Of a stretch of DNA of 8,777 nucleotides, positions 1 through 7,845 are shown piece after piece. The DNA comes from Bacteroidia bacterium (GTDB lineage: Bacteria; Bacteroidota; Bacteroidia; Bacteroidales; Dysgonomonadaceae). The DNA is taken from contig BNXH01000063.1 of assembly GCA_025999435.1 (NCBI GenBank), forward strand, positions 1-8,777. Reading direction: 5' to 3'. Position numbers and translations under genes: made by a program. The stretch's first letter is position 1, and each line of letters starts with the position of its first letter. The notes under the pieces were generated by a model. That model saw only the letters and a program-made list of their open reading frames with translations, was not told the origin of the DNA and did no database searches.

Positions 1-1
1 A

Positions 2-373
2 AACGTCAAGAACCAAAAAGAGAAATCGCTCGACGCGATGCATCAAATAAAGAAACAGGCATACGAAATAAAAGAAGCCATTCTCAAAAACAATCTTGAT
101 GAGATAGGCTATATTTTACATCGGGGCTGGACTTACAAAAGAGATATGGCTGAGGGTATTACTACTCCCATCTTCGAAGAATTGTATAATACTGCTATCT
201 CGGCAGGTTCTACCGGTGGTAAAATATCGGGTGCCGGAGGAGGCGGTTATATTTTCTTCTATTGCCCGGGAAATACGAAATTTGCAGTAGCCCAGGCTCT
301 TCACTGTTTGGGCGGGAGCATTCAGCCCTATTCCTTTACGAAGAAAGGTTTGGAAACTTGGCACACGAAATAA
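2..373 (+). CDS. GHMP-family sugar kinase, C-terminal part (heptose-7-phosphate kinase type)
   Basis: This is the last 123 codons of a gene that begins before the window; the frame is open from base 2 to the TAA at 371-373. The fragment carries the glycine-rich third motif of GHMP kinases, read as GKISGAGGGGYIFFY, followed by the short C-terminal alpha/beta segment of the family. That form of the motif, with the preceding pattern of an acidic helix and a GWTYKR stretch, resembles D-glycero-D-manno-heptose 7-phosphate kinases (HddA), which are about 340 residues long and phosphorylate heptose 7-phosphate at C1 on the route to GDP-heptose. The ATP-binding and N-terminal motifs lie outside the window, so the substrate is inferred from this motif and the glycan context. 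A related kinase such as a fucose or galactose-type enzyme cannot be excluded. The next gene starts 5 nt downstream, implying co-transcription. Confidence 0.8.
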   Translation, partial: NVKNQKEKSLDAMHQIKKQAYEIKEAILKNNLDEIGYILHRGWTYKRDMAEGITTPIFEELYNTAISAGSTGGKISGAGGGGYIFFYCPGNTKFAVAQALHCLGGSIQPYSFTKKGLETWHTK

Positions 374-378
374 AGTAA

Positions 379-1218
379 ATGAAGGTAGCGGTACTCATAC
401 GTGTTTATGACAGAATTGACGATCTGAAATATAATCTCCGTGTTATATCCGAAACATGGAAAAGCAACGATTACTATGTCATAGTAGTAAGCAATGGCAA
501 AAGTAATGGTTTTGAAATTTTACCCGAGTCATTGCCTTTAATAGATAAACTCGTCATTTTACAGGAAAATGCCGGACATAGAAAAGGCAATTCTCAATTG
601 CTGATGGAGGGTAGCAAATATATTCCGGAAGACTGTCAGTATACACTGATACTGGAAGCCGATACCTGGATGTATAAAGACGGGATCATATCTAAATATA
701 TAAAACGACTGTCAGAGAATACCGATACTGTTTGGGCCAGTGCCGATTGGTACGACAAATATTATGCTTTGGCTACAGACTTTGCAATAATTAAAACGGA
801 CTATATAAGAACTAATCCCGGAATATTCGATTTCGAATTATTCCCCGAATGTCATATTGCAAATTTCTTGCGCGATACTGATCGGAAATATATGTGGATA
901 AAAGAAAATATGCCGGTGCATGTTCCGAGTTACGTGAAATATAAATATCCGTATGTCCCGAATATAAAAGAAGGGCGATTCTATGTGTTCCCCAAGTCGA
1001 AGACAGTAACACATCATATCGAATTTTTGAAAGGCGGAATGGAGCAGAAGAAAAAATATTTCAATATTCTTGCCGGATTCGACTTCTTTCCTGAGGCGAA
1101 AACAGAAAATAAATATTGGAACCGTTTCAAAATGAAGTTTTGGATAGGGTTAAGCAAATGCTTTCTCAAAAGAAGTTGGTACAGCAAAAAGACATATAAA
1201 GAAATAATACAGAACTAA
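379..1218 (+). CDS. GT-A-like glycosyltransferase (small, unassigned family)
   Basis: This 279-residue protein opens with a beta-strand/loop typical of GT-A nucleotide-sugar transferases (VAVLIRVYDRIDDL, residues 3-16) and a second strand at 32-38 ending in VVSNG. A conserved-looking NAGHRKGN patch at 64-71 follows. The string LILEADTW (residues 90-97) sits where GT-A enzymes place their metal-binding DxD, here in the form E-A-D (93-95). The C-terminal third is rich in basic and aromatic residues, which could favour contact with a membrane or a lipid-linked acceptor. There is no signal peptide or transmembrane segment, so it is probably cytoplasmic. It lies between a sugar kinase and an MBOAT acyltransferase, with gaps of 5 and 4 nt, and so probably adds a sugar to the same surface glycan. 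I do not recognise the specific family, donor or acceptor. Glycosyltransferase activity is inferred from fold-like motifs and neighbours. Confidence 0.65.
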   Translation: MKVAVLIRVYDRIDDLKYNLRVISETWKSNDYYVIVVSNGKSNGFEILPESLPLIDKLVILQENAGHRKGNSQLLMEGSKYIPEDCQYTLILEADTWMYKDGIISKYIKRLSENTDTVWASADWYDKYYALATDFAIIKTDYIRTNPGIFDFELFPECHIANFLRDTDRKYMWIKENMPVHVPSYVKYKYPYVPNIKEGRFYVFPKSKTVTHHIEFLKGGMEQKKKYFNILAGFDFFPEAKTENKYWNRFKMKFWIGLSKCFLKRSWYSKKTYKEIIQN

Positions 1219-1222
1219 GTTT

Positions 1223-2674
1223 ATGATATTCTCCTCCTATGGTTTTGTACTGGTTTTTCTGCCATTGTTGCTTCTGTTCTACTTTGGCATGGCGAAGTAT
1301 GTCACAAGAAGAACGCAACAATGTTTTCTTATTATAGCTTCTCTTATTTTTTACGGAGCTCTCTTTTTCGAGGGGTTTAAACATTTATGGTATATCTGGC
1401 TGATCCTTTCATCTGTTATAATCAATTACTCTGTTTCTCTGGGTGTTCAGAATATAAAAAAGGTTCTTTTCCGAAAAGCTCTGTTTGTACTTGGTGTTCT
1501 TTTCAATATAGGATTGCTCGGCTATTACAAATACTACAACTTTTTCCTGGAGAATATAAACTATGCTTTTGATACCCATTTCACACTTAAATATATAATC
1601 CTTCCTTTAGGTATCAGCTTTTTTACATTCCAGCAAATAGCTTATTTAATAGACATTTGGAAAAAGCAGGAGAAAGTTCCTGACTTTATGGATTATTCGT
1701 TATTTGTCGTCTTCTTTCCGAAGATGGCTATGGGGCCTATTACCTTCTTAAAGGATGTGGTGCCTCAGTTTCAGGACGAAAAGAACCGTTTCTTTAATCC
1801 GGACAACTTCTCCAAAGGGCTTTTCATTTTTGCAATAGGTGTCTTTAAAAAAGCCGTAATAGCTGATACTTTAGAAGGTTTAGTATACTGTGCATATTAT
1901 GAGCCTTCAAGTCTTTCCTTTGGCACTGCATGGCTTGGTTCTTTGGCTTATACATTCCAAATCTTTTTCGATTTTAGCGGATATTCCGATATGGCTATCG
2001 GTTTAGGTAAGATGTTCAATATTAACTTGCCTGTAAACTTCTATTCACCATACAAATCGAAAAGTATTACAGAATTTTGGAAGCGATGGCATATCACTTT
2101 AGGGCGTTCTTTGGCTGTCCTTGTTTATTTCCCTCTTGGAGGAAACAGAAAGGGTATGTCCCGCACATGCTTCAACTTGTTCATGGTGTTTTTGGTTAGT
2201 GGAATCTGGCATGGCGCCGCATGGACCTTTATAATCTGGGGTATTGCACACGGTATAGTCCGCGTATTTGAGAAGTTATTTGAAAAACAGATTGAGAAAG
2301 TCCCGTCTTTCATCCGTATATTTTTTACGTTCATGTTTGTCAATGCAGCATGGGTGCTGTTTAGATCTACGAGTTTAGAGCAAGCATTGGTATTTCTCAA
2401 AAGAATGTTCCTGCCCGGAAATATCTCTTTTGCCGGCATATCCGGTCTGGCTTTCAATACCAATATATCGTACCCTGATATTATGGCTGTAATATACGTT
2501 ATTACTATTATAGTGATACTTGCCGCTCTTGTTTTTATTTATCCTAAAAACAGTATCGACAAATACAATGAGTTTCGACCGACAATAAAGAATGCGGTTA
2601 TTACGGCTCTTCTTTTGGCCTTTTCTATCGTTCATTTTTCCCGGGTAGGAGCGTTTATCTATTTCAATTTTTAG
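1223..2674 (+). CDS. MBOAT family membrane-bound O-acyltransferase (AlgI/DltB-like)
   Basis: This 483-residue, highly hydrophobic polytopic protein has about ten predicted membrane segments. It shows the MBOAT signature blocks in order: SFFTFQQIAYLID (132-144), a PKMAMGPI segment (166-173), FFDFSGYSDMAIGLG (248-262), FWKRWHITL (285-293) and SGIWHGAAW (326-334). H330 in the last block matches the invariant catalytic histidine, and H290 is the usual second conserved histidine. Length and motif spacing fit the AlgI/PatA/DltB group, which moves an acyl group, often acetyl, across or within the membrane onto a glycan or other exported acceptor. The gene directly following encodes an SGNH-like anchored protein, the usual partner of this group. 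Gaps of 4 and 3 nt place it within the glycan operon, so O-acylation of that glycan is the likely job. The acyl donor and the acceptor sugar cannot be read from the sequence. Confidence 0.93.
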   Translation: MIFSSYGFVLVFLPLLLLFYFGMAKYVTRRTQQCFLIIASLIFYGALFFEGFKHLWYIWLILSSVIINYSVSLGVQNIKKVLFRKALFVLGVLFNIGLLGYYKYYNFFLENINYAFDTHFTLKYIILPLGISFFTFQQIAYLIDIWKKQEKVPDFMDYSLFVVFFPKMAMGPITFLKDVVPQFQDEKNRFFNPDNFSKGLFIFAIGVFKKAVIADTLEGLVYCAYYEPSSLSFGTAWLGSLAYTFQIFFDFSGYSDMAIGLGKMFNINLPVNFYSPYKSKSITEFWKRWHITLGRSLAVLVYFPLGGNRKGMSRTCFNLFMVFLVSGIWHGAAWTFIIWGIAHGIVRVFEKLFEKQIEKVPSFIRIFFTFMFVNAAWVLFRSTSLEQALVFLKRMFLPGNISFAGISGLAFNTNISYPDIMAVIYVITIIVILAALVFIYPKNSIDKYNEFRPTIKNAVITALLLAFSIVHFSRVGAFIYFNF

Positions 2675-2677
2675 AGT

Positions 2678-3766
2678 ATGCAGACATCAAAGAAAAAATA
2701 TTCATCAAAAAGGTTTATTACTACTTTTACAATAGTATGCCTTGTTGCCTTGATGTGCATAGGTCTGATAAGCTATATTGTAGATCCGTTTTTCCAATTT
2801 AGGGCAAAACCCGATACCCGGTACTTTTTAAATCCACGTTTTATAACAGGAGGATTATCTAAAAATTATGATTACAATGTTGTCGTTTTAGGCTCTTCTA
2901 TGACGCAGAATTTTAATCTGAATATTTTGCGGAATATCAATGCAGACTACAAGCCGGTAAAACTCTCAACCGGAGGGATGAACTGCCTGGAAATGGAATA
3001 TATTTACTCTTTCATAAAGAAGGAACAAGTGAAAACGTTCATCATCAATATCGATATTCCTCCATTTAATACAACTTTTGAAGAGGTTCGATATCCGCAA
3101 TATCTGTATGAAGACGGGATTATCAATAAGCTTAAATACTTGTACGGATATGAAACATTTGTACGGTTTACTCCAATAGATATTGGACTTACCATCTATC
3201 TTAAAGACAAAAAGAACATTACCCCTGAGTATGATATGAAAACCAATATCGATAATGTGGGTAATACAAGCCTCGATGTACATTATGGCGCTGACTATGT
3301 AAAACAATTATATCTTAGTGGTTGGACGGTTTCGGAACAATCATTGGAAGATATGCGACCGCGTATGCAAAACCGTCTCGATAGTATGCTGGCTAGAATG
3401 TCGCCTGACAAATATCCGGATGCCGAATATATTTTTGTGATGCCTCCATACTCAGCCCTGTATTGGTATCATGCAAAACAACGGGGCTACTATGACGAGT
3501 TTATGGAGTTTACCCGCTATATAGAACATTCGATAAGTAAATATAATAATGTAAGAATAGCTTTCTTTTTCGATATAGATGAGATTACCGATTTGAATTA
3601 TTATGCGGATATTACCCATTTTAATCCTGCTATATCGGATAAAATTCTAGAGAATATAAATAATCCTGTCTATACGCTTGATTCGTCAGATATAGATTAC
3701 AGGTTGCAAAAAGTAGATAGTTTAGTAAACGTATTTGTAGAACAAAATAACGATTGGCTAAAATAA
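2678..3766 (+). CDS. Membrane-anchored SGNH/GDSL-like protein, probable partner of the MBOAT acyltransferase
   Basis: The 362-residue product has a lysine-rich N-terminus and one hydrophobic segment at about 12-34, so it is probably a signal-anchored protein facing the periplasm. After this come marks of the SGNH fold: VVVLGSSMTQNF (68-79) with Ser74 as candidate nucleophile, a STGGMN loop (97-102) as the block II glycine region, VMPPY (254-258) near block III, and DITHFN (311-316) giving the D-x-x-H pair Asp311/His314 of block V. Similarity is at motif level only; databases may list such proteins as hypothetical. It starts 3 nt after the MBOAT gene, matching the AlgI/AlgJ or PatA/PatB arrangement in which the MBOAT supplies acyl groups and the SGNH-like partner completes O-acetylation of an exported polymer. 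An esterase removing acyl groups is the main alternative. Confidence 0.72.
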   Translation: MQTSKKKYSSKRFITTFTIVCLVALMCIGLISYIVDPFFQFRAKPDTRYFLNPRFITGGLSKNYDYNVVVLGSSMTQNFNLNILRNINADYKPVKLSTGGMNCLEMEYIYSFIKKEQVKTFIINIDIPPFNTTFEEVRYPQYLYEDGIINKLKYLYGYETFVRFTPIDIGLTIYLKDKKNITPEYDMKTNIDNVGNTSLDVHYGADYVKQLYLSGWTVSEQSLEDMRPRMQNRLDSMLARMSPDKYPDAEYIFVMPPYSALYWYHAKQRGYYDEFMEFTRYIEHSISKYNNVRIAFFFDIDEITDLNYYADITHFNPAISDKILENINNPVYTLDSSDIDYRLQKVDSLVNVFVEQNNDWLK

Positions 3767-3773
3767 ATAAGAT

Positions 3774-4835
3774 ATGTTTGTTGTAAATGGAAGATATTTA
3801 ACGCAAAAAGTGACAGGAGTACACCGCTATGCCTTTGAAATTTGTAATCAGTTGCACGAAATGGGAGTAGACTTCCATGTAGCTATACCCCAGGAAATTC
3901 ATCCTGATTATAAATTCAGTTTCAGAACTGTGAAATGTGGCTCTCTCAACACGCATCTGTGGGAGCAAATATCTTTGCCCCGTTATTTGAAAAGTATAGG
4001 TAGCCCTCTTCTGATAAGCTTTACAGGGTGTGGCCCTCTCAACTATACCAATCAGATAATGACTATCCACGATGTGTCGCATGAGCGTTATCCGGAATGG
4101 TTTTCAAAAAACTATTACCGGTTCTATCATTTTATGATGCCTCGTATTGGGCGTAAAGCCCATGCCGTACTGACTGTAAGCGAATTTTCAAAAAATGAGA
4201 TTGTCGATACTTTAGGATTGGATGTAAACAAAATACATGTCATACATAGTAATGTTCCATTTCGAAATAAACCGGCTAAAGACGAAATATTAAATTATCA
4301 GCCCGACCCGGATAGGGAGAAATATATCATTGCCGTATCTACGATGGATCCCCGGAAAAACTTTATACGATTGGTCGAAGCATTTGAGAAAATAAACGAT
4401 AAATCTATTAAGTTGTACATTATAGGAATGTCGTTTAAGGCATTCAATACACCCGATATGCAGAAGCTGATAAGTGAGAATGTGCATCTTCCGGGCTATA
4501 TACCCGATGATGCTTTGCAAAAAATGTATCAGGATGCATTACTCTCTGTATACCCCTCTTTATATGAAGGGTTCGGGCTTCCTCCATTGGAGTCGATGAC
4601 ATACGGATGTCCTGTCATTAATTCAGATATTCCGGCTCTGAGGGAAGTTAGTGGCGACGCAGCTTTATATGTCGATCCATATAATGTACCGGATATCACA
4701 TCTCAGATAAATAAACTGTTGGAAGACGAAAAGTTGAGACAAGATTTACGGTTAAAAGGTTTGGGGCAAATTAAAAACTATTCGTGGGAAAAGTCGGCTA
4801 AACAAGTATATGAACTTGCACAAAGATTTTCATAA
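3774..4835 (+). CDS. Glycosyltransferase family 4 (GT-B, retaining)
   Basis: This 353-residue cytoplasmic GT-B enzyme has an N-terminal acceptor domain with the loop NGRYLTQKVTGVHRYAFEI (5-23), an HDVSHERYPEW segment (99-109) and TVSEFSKNEI (134-143). The C-terminal donor domain starts near VSTMDPRKN (188-196) and contains the EX7E motif in YEGFGLPPLE (Glu265 and Glu273), typical of GT4 for binding the nucleotide-sugar. SDIPALREVSGDAALYVDP (284-302) completes the standard GT4 end. The length is normal for the family and the gene looks intact. The N-terminal layout resembles mannosyltransferases of O-antigen and capsule loci, but sugar specificity is not resolved. It begins 7 nt after the SGNH-like gene, ends the glycan operon, and is followed by a promoter-bearing intergenic region. 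Confidence 0.92.
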   Translation: MFVVNGRYLTQKVTGVHRYAFEICNQLHEMGVDFHVAIPQEIHPDYKFSFRTVKCGSLNTHLWEQISLPRYLKSIGSPLLISFTGCGPLNYTNQIMTIHDVSHERYPEWFSKNYYRFYHFMMPRIGRKAHAVLTVSEFSKNEIVDTLGLDVNKIHVIHSNVPFRNKPAKDEILNYQPDPDREKYIIAVSTMDPRKNFIRLVEAFEKINDKSIKLYIIGMSFKAFNTPDMQKLISENVHLPGYIPDDALQKMYQDALLSVYPSLYEGFGLPPLESMTYGCPVINSDIPALREVSGDAALYVDPYNVPDITSQINKLLEDEKLRQDLRLKGLGQIKNYSWEKSAKQVYELAQRFS

Positions 4836-4922
4836 AGATAAAATATTTGTTTTACCCTGAAAAAGAGCCTCAACGGATTGTTCTGTCATTTTACAATTTC
4901 ATCAAAATGGATGTGCTTTTCC

Positions 4923-4953
4923 TTTGAAAATCCCTTAATTTAATCTATTTTTG
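4923..4953 (+). promoter_or_regulatory. Bacteroidetes-type (sigma-ABfr) promoter for the frdCAB operon
   Basis: The -33 element TTTG (4923-4926) is followed by a 19-nt spacer and the -7 element TATTTTTG (4946-4953), which fits the consensus TAnnTTTG exactly. Both boxes and the spacer agree with the established Bacteroides promoter pattern. Transcription would start around 4957-4962, giving a leader of about 85-90 nt before the frdC start codon. I see no clear operator-like repeat overlapping the boxes. Confidence 0.8.
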
Positions 4954-4960
4954 TATAGTA

Positions 4961-4995
4961 ATAGAAAAAAGTAATACCATATGGTTATTTTCTAT
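4961..4995 (+). promoter_or_regulatory. AU-rich hairpin at the 5' end of the frdCAB leader
   Basis: ATAGAAAA (4961-4968) is perfectly complementary to TTTTCTAT (4988-4995). Within it, ACCATATGGT (4976-4985) is a 10-nt palindrome that can close as ACC/GGT around an ATAT loop. The two stems are separated by an asymmetric internal loop. The structure would begin at or within a few nt of the predicted transcription start, a position where hairpins often protect mRNA from decay. The role is inferred, and stability is modest because most pairs are A-U. Confidence 0.4.
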
Positions 4996-5047
4996 AATTT
5001 GCAACTAAAAATTAACTATTCTAAATAACTAAAAACAATTTTGATTT

Positions 5048-5749
5048 ATGAGTTGGTTACTTAATTCTTCTATTGGAAAGAAGCTGATAATGAGTATTAC
5101 CGGTATCGCTCTTGTTTTGTTTTTGCTGTTCCATGCTGCAATGAATGTTACAGCGGTGTTTTCAGCAGATGCTTACAACACAATTTGCTCTTTGCTTGGG
5201 GCTAATTGGTATGCAGTAGCCGGTACTATAGCTTTGGGTGGGCTTGTTGCCATCCATTTCATTTATGCTTTGATTCTCACTGTTCAGAATCGCAAAGCTC
5301 GCGGACACGATGCTTATGTGGTTAGCGTGCGTCCTAAAAATGTGGAGTGGGCATCACAAAACATGTTTGTTCTGGGAGTGATTGTTATCGGATTTATGGT
5401 ACTTCACTTCAGCCAATTTTGGTACAAAATGATGTTTACCGAATTAATAGGACATCACGAAGTCGAATTGGGCGGCAAATTAGTATCACCTCAGGATGGT
5501 GCTGCATTTATCCAATACTACTTCAGTCAAGCATGGGTAGTCGTAGCATACATTGTATGGTATATAGCTTTGTGGTTCCACCTGTCTCACGGTTTTTGGA
5601 GCGCTATCCAAACTATCGGTTGGAATAACCTTATATGGATGAACCGTTGGAAAGTCGTTTCACAAGTGGTTGCTACTGTTATTTGTCTGGCATTTGCTTT
5701 TGTAACCCTCTACTTTTACGCAAGACATTTATTTTGTCCCTTTGTTTAA
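5048..5749 (+). CDS. frdC/sdhC: Succinate dehydrogenase/fumarate reductase cytochrome b subunit
   Basis: The 233-residue integral membrane protein anchors complex II and carries electrons between quinone and the flavoprotein/iron-sulfur part. It begins MSWLLNSSIGKKLIMSITG, the typical start of the Bacteroidetes/epsilonproteobacterial type, and has five hydrophobic helices at roughly 13-36, 55-79, 104-124, 161-183 and 203-226. Histidines H29, H70, H120 and H178 lie in four of these helices in the pattern expected for axial ligands of two b hemes, as in the diheme Wolinella-type FrdC. H181 lies next to the last one. It is the first gene of its operon, about 90 nt downstream of a consensus promoter, and precedes frdA by 44 nt. 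Whether the complex works mainly as fumarate reductase or succinate dehydrogenase cannot be told from sequence. In Bacteroides the homologous operon serves anaerobic fumarate respiration. Confidence 0.95.
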   Translation: MSWLLNSSIGKKLIMSITGIALVLFLLFHAAMNVTAVFSADAYNTICSLLGANWYAVAGTIALGGLVAIHFIYALILTVQNRKARGHDAYVVSVRPKNVEWASQNMFVLGVIVIGFMVLHFSQFWYKMMFTELIGHHEVELGGKLVSPQDGAAFIQYYFSQAWVVVAYIVWYIALWFHLSHGFWSAIQTIGWNNLIWMNRWKVVSQVVATVICLAFAFVTLYFYARHLFCPFV

Positions 5750-5793
5750 GTAGACAGTGATTATTTTTGTTTAAAGATTAAAGAACAATAGAT

Positions 5794-7767
5794 ATGAGTA
5801 ATATACTAGATCCAAAAAAAGATTCAAAAATACCTGAAGGACCATTGGCAGAAAAATGGACCAACTACAAGGCTCACCAGAAATTGGTGAATCCTGCCAA
5901 CAAGAGACGTCTCGATATCATTGTGGTAGGAACAGGTCTTGCCGGAGCATCGGCCGCCGCGTCCCTCGGTGAAATGGGATTCAATGTGTTGAACTTCTGT
6001 ATTCAGGATTCTCCTCGCCGTGCACACTCGATTGCTGCTCAGGGAGGTATAAATGCCGCGAAGAATTATCAAAACGACGGCGATTCGGTTTACCGTCTGT
6101 TCTACGATACAATCAAAGGTGGTGACTACCGTGCACGCGAAGCAAACGTTCATCGTTTGGCTGAGGTAGCAAATAGTATCATCGACCAGTGTGTTGCACA
6201 AGGTGTTCCTTTTGCTCGCGAATATGGCGGTTTGCTTGATAACCGTTCATTCGGCGGGGCGCAGGTTTCCCGTACATTCTACGCTAAAGGACAAACCGGA
6301 CAACAATTATTGTTAGGTGCTTATTCAGCACTTAGCCGTCAGGTGAACAAGGGTAGTGTAAAACTATATACCCGTTACGAAATGGTTGATGTCGTTCTTG
6401 TTAAGGACGATAAAGGAGAAGAGCGCGCTCGCGGTATTATTGCCCGCAACCTTGTAACAGGTAAATTGGAGCGTTTTGCCGCACATGCGGTAGTTATAGC
6501 AACCGGAGGATACGGGAATGCATTCTTCCTTTCTACAAATGCAATGGGATCGAATGGGTCATCGGCAATACAATGTTATAAAAGAGGAGCATATTTTGCA
6601 AACCCTTGTTTCGCTCAAATCCACCCTACATGTATCCCTGTACATGGCGAGTTTCAGTCGAAACTGACATTGATGTCCGAATCGCTTCGTAACGACGGGC
6701 GTATTTGGGTACCTAAGAAAAAAGAAGATGCTGAAGCAATTCGTGCAGGTAAATTGAAACCAACTCAAATAAAAGAAGAGGATAGGGATTATTATCTGGA
6801 AAGACGTTATCCTGCTTTCGGTAATCTGGTTCCTCGCGACGTGGCTTCACGTGCCGCGAAGGAGAGATGTGACGCCGGTTTTGGTGTTGGCTCTACAGGT
6901 TTGGCCGTTTATCTTGATTTCGCGGATGCAATCAATCGTCTTGGTAAAAATGTGGTAGAAGCTAAATATGGCAACTTGTTCCAGATGTATGAAAAGATCG
7001 TGGACGAAAATCCATATGAAACTCCGATGATGATTTATCCTGCTATCCACTACACAATGGGTGGTATCTGGGTTGACTACGAATTGATGACTTCCGTTAA
7101 GGGGCTATTTGCGCTAGGGGAAGCTAACTTTTCCGATCATGGAGCTAACCGTCTGGGTGCATCGGCTTTGATGCAAGGATTGGCTGACGGATATTTCGTA
7201 TTGCCATATACTATTCAAAATTATCTTGCCGACCAGATCTCCGTACCTCGTTTCAGTACAGATCTTCCTGAATTTGAAAAGGCGGAACTTGAGGTTAAAG
7301 AGAAAGTTGCCAAACTAATGAGTATAAAAGGCAATCGTTCTGTAGATTCTATTCATAAGCAACTTGGACACATTATGTGGGACAAGGTTGGTATGGCACG
7401 GACTAAAGATTCTTTGGAAAAGGCTATCGAGGAATTGAAAGCGGTAAAAAAAGAATTCTGGTCTAATGTACGTATTCCGGGAGAAGTGTCAGATCTGAAT
7501 ACAGAACTTGAAAAAGCATTGCGTTTGGCCGACTTTATCGAAATCGGACTATTGATGGCTTATGATGGTCTAAATCGCAATGAATCTTGTGGTGGACACT
7601 TCCGCGAAGAATTCCAAACTCCAGAGGGTGAAGCTATGCGTGACGATGAGCATTATTCTTATGTTGCTTGTTGGAAGTATCAGGGTGACAACGATGCTCC
7701 TGAACTTGTAAAAGAACCTCTTGATTATGAGTTCGTAGTAAGACAACAAAGAAATTATAAGGCTTAA
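5794..7767 (+). CDS. frdA/sdhA: Succinate dehydrogenase/fumarate reductase flavoprotein subunit
   Basis: This 657-residue catalytic subunit interconverts fumarate and succinate with covalently bound FAD. The dinucleotide-binding loop is [13 protein letters not shown] (44-56). In [11 protein letters not shown] (75-85), His78 is the expected FAD-linking histidine. Active-site elements follow: HPTCIP (277-282), PRDVASRA (347-354) with Arg348 as the probable proton-shuttle arginine, and [10 protein letters not shown] (419-428). [18 protein letters not shown] (442-459) gives the second FAD-binding segment, and the C-terminal helical domain contains [13 protein letters not shown]. Length and motifs are normal for the class found in Bacteroides and epsilonproteobacteria. 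Codon use is more GC-rich and regular than in the flanking glycan genes, as expected for a highly expressed core enzyme. The stop codon directly abuts the inverted repeat of the IVP cassette that separates it from frdB. Confidence 0.97.
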   Translation: MSNILDPKKDSKIPEGPLAEKWTNYKAHQKLVNPANKRRLDIIVVGTGLAGASAAASLGEMGFNVLNFCIQDSPRRAHSIAAQGGINAAKNYQNDGDSVYRLFYDTIKGGDYRAREANVHRLAEVANSIIDQCVAQGVPFAREYGGLLDNRSFGGAQVSRTFYAKGQTGQQLLLGAYSALSRQVNKGSVKLYTRYEMVDVVLVKDDKGEERARGIIARNLVTGKLERFAAHAVVIATGGYGNAFFLSTNAMGSNGSSAIQCYKRGAYFANPCFAQIHPTCIPVHGEFQSKLTLMSESLRNDGRIWVPKKKEDAEAIRAGKLKPTQIKEEDRDYYLERRYPAFGNLVPRDVASRAAKERCDAGFGVGSTGLAVYLDFADAINRLGKNVVEAKYGNLFQMYEKIVDENPYETPMMIYPAIHYTMGGIWVDYELMTSVKGLFALGEANFSDHGANRLGASALMQGLADGYFVLPYTIQNYLADQISVPRFSTDLPEFEKAELEVKEKVAKLMSIKGNRSVDSIHKQLGHIMWDKVGMARTKDSLEKAIEELKAVKKEFWSNVRIPGEVSDLNTELEKALRLADFIEIGLLMAYDGLNRNESCGGHFREEFQTPEGEAMRDDEHYSYVACWKYQGDNDAPELVKEPLDYEFVVRQQRNYKA

Positions 7768-7785
7768 TTTTAGTATACTAGTTTA
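7768..7785 (+). repeat. Left inverted repeat of the IVP cassette
   Basis: The 18-nt arm begins with four T residues right after the frdA TAA stop and contains the 10-bp palindrome TAGTATACTA (7771-7780). It is the exact reverse complement of 8207-8224. A second AGTATAC copy follows 16 nt later (7788-7794), so the left side is partly duplicated relative to the right. Confidence 0.85.
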
Positions 7786-7807
7786 TAAGTATACAAGTGT
7801 ACTAGAG
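7768..7807 (+). other. Local hairpin immediately after the frdA stop codon
   Basis: In RNA, TAGTATACT (7771-7779) can pair with AGTGTACTA (7796-7804) with one G-U wobble. Three further outer pairs (7768-7770 with 7805-7807) include two more wobbles, making about 12 pairs around a 16-nt loop. This fold uses the same bases as the left arm of the long-range inverted repeat, so the two structures are mutually exclusive. It has no U-tract after it and is unlikely to be a plain terminator. Confidence 0.4.
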
Positions 7808-7845
7808 AATAAAGAGTAAAAAAATATTTACTGAAGAAAATTAAA

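Larger units (their letters stand above)
4836..5047. other. Intergenic region between glycan operon and complex II operon
   Basis: This AT-rich 212-bp gap separates two functionally unrelated operons. The first part (4836-4922) has only a weak all-AU hairpin at 4839-4854 just after the GT4 stop codon, with no GC stem plus U-tract, so no intrinsic terminator can be called. The second part holds a well-formed Bacteroidetes promoter (4923-4953) and an AU-rich leader with a hairpin. The 20 nt before the frdC start are A/T-rich and lack a Shine-Dalgarno sequence, as is usual in this phylum. Confidence 0.8.

Noticed and set aside
1387..1572. Second-frame 61-codon ORF inside the MBOAT gene
   Set aside because: It lies wholly within a well-supported coding region in another frame and has no recognisable domain.
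4839..4854. Terminator after the GT4 gene
   Set aside because: The hairpin has only five A-U pairs plus a wobble, and no following U-tract.
4907..4927. Six-codon frame (ATG to TGA) before the frd promoter
   Set aside because: It lies upstream of the predicted transcription start, is too short, and has no supporting context.
5824..6201. 125-codon antisense ORF opposite frdA
   Set aside because: It is antisense to a highly conserved coding region. Its length is explained by the codon bias of frdA, and the product shows no domain features.
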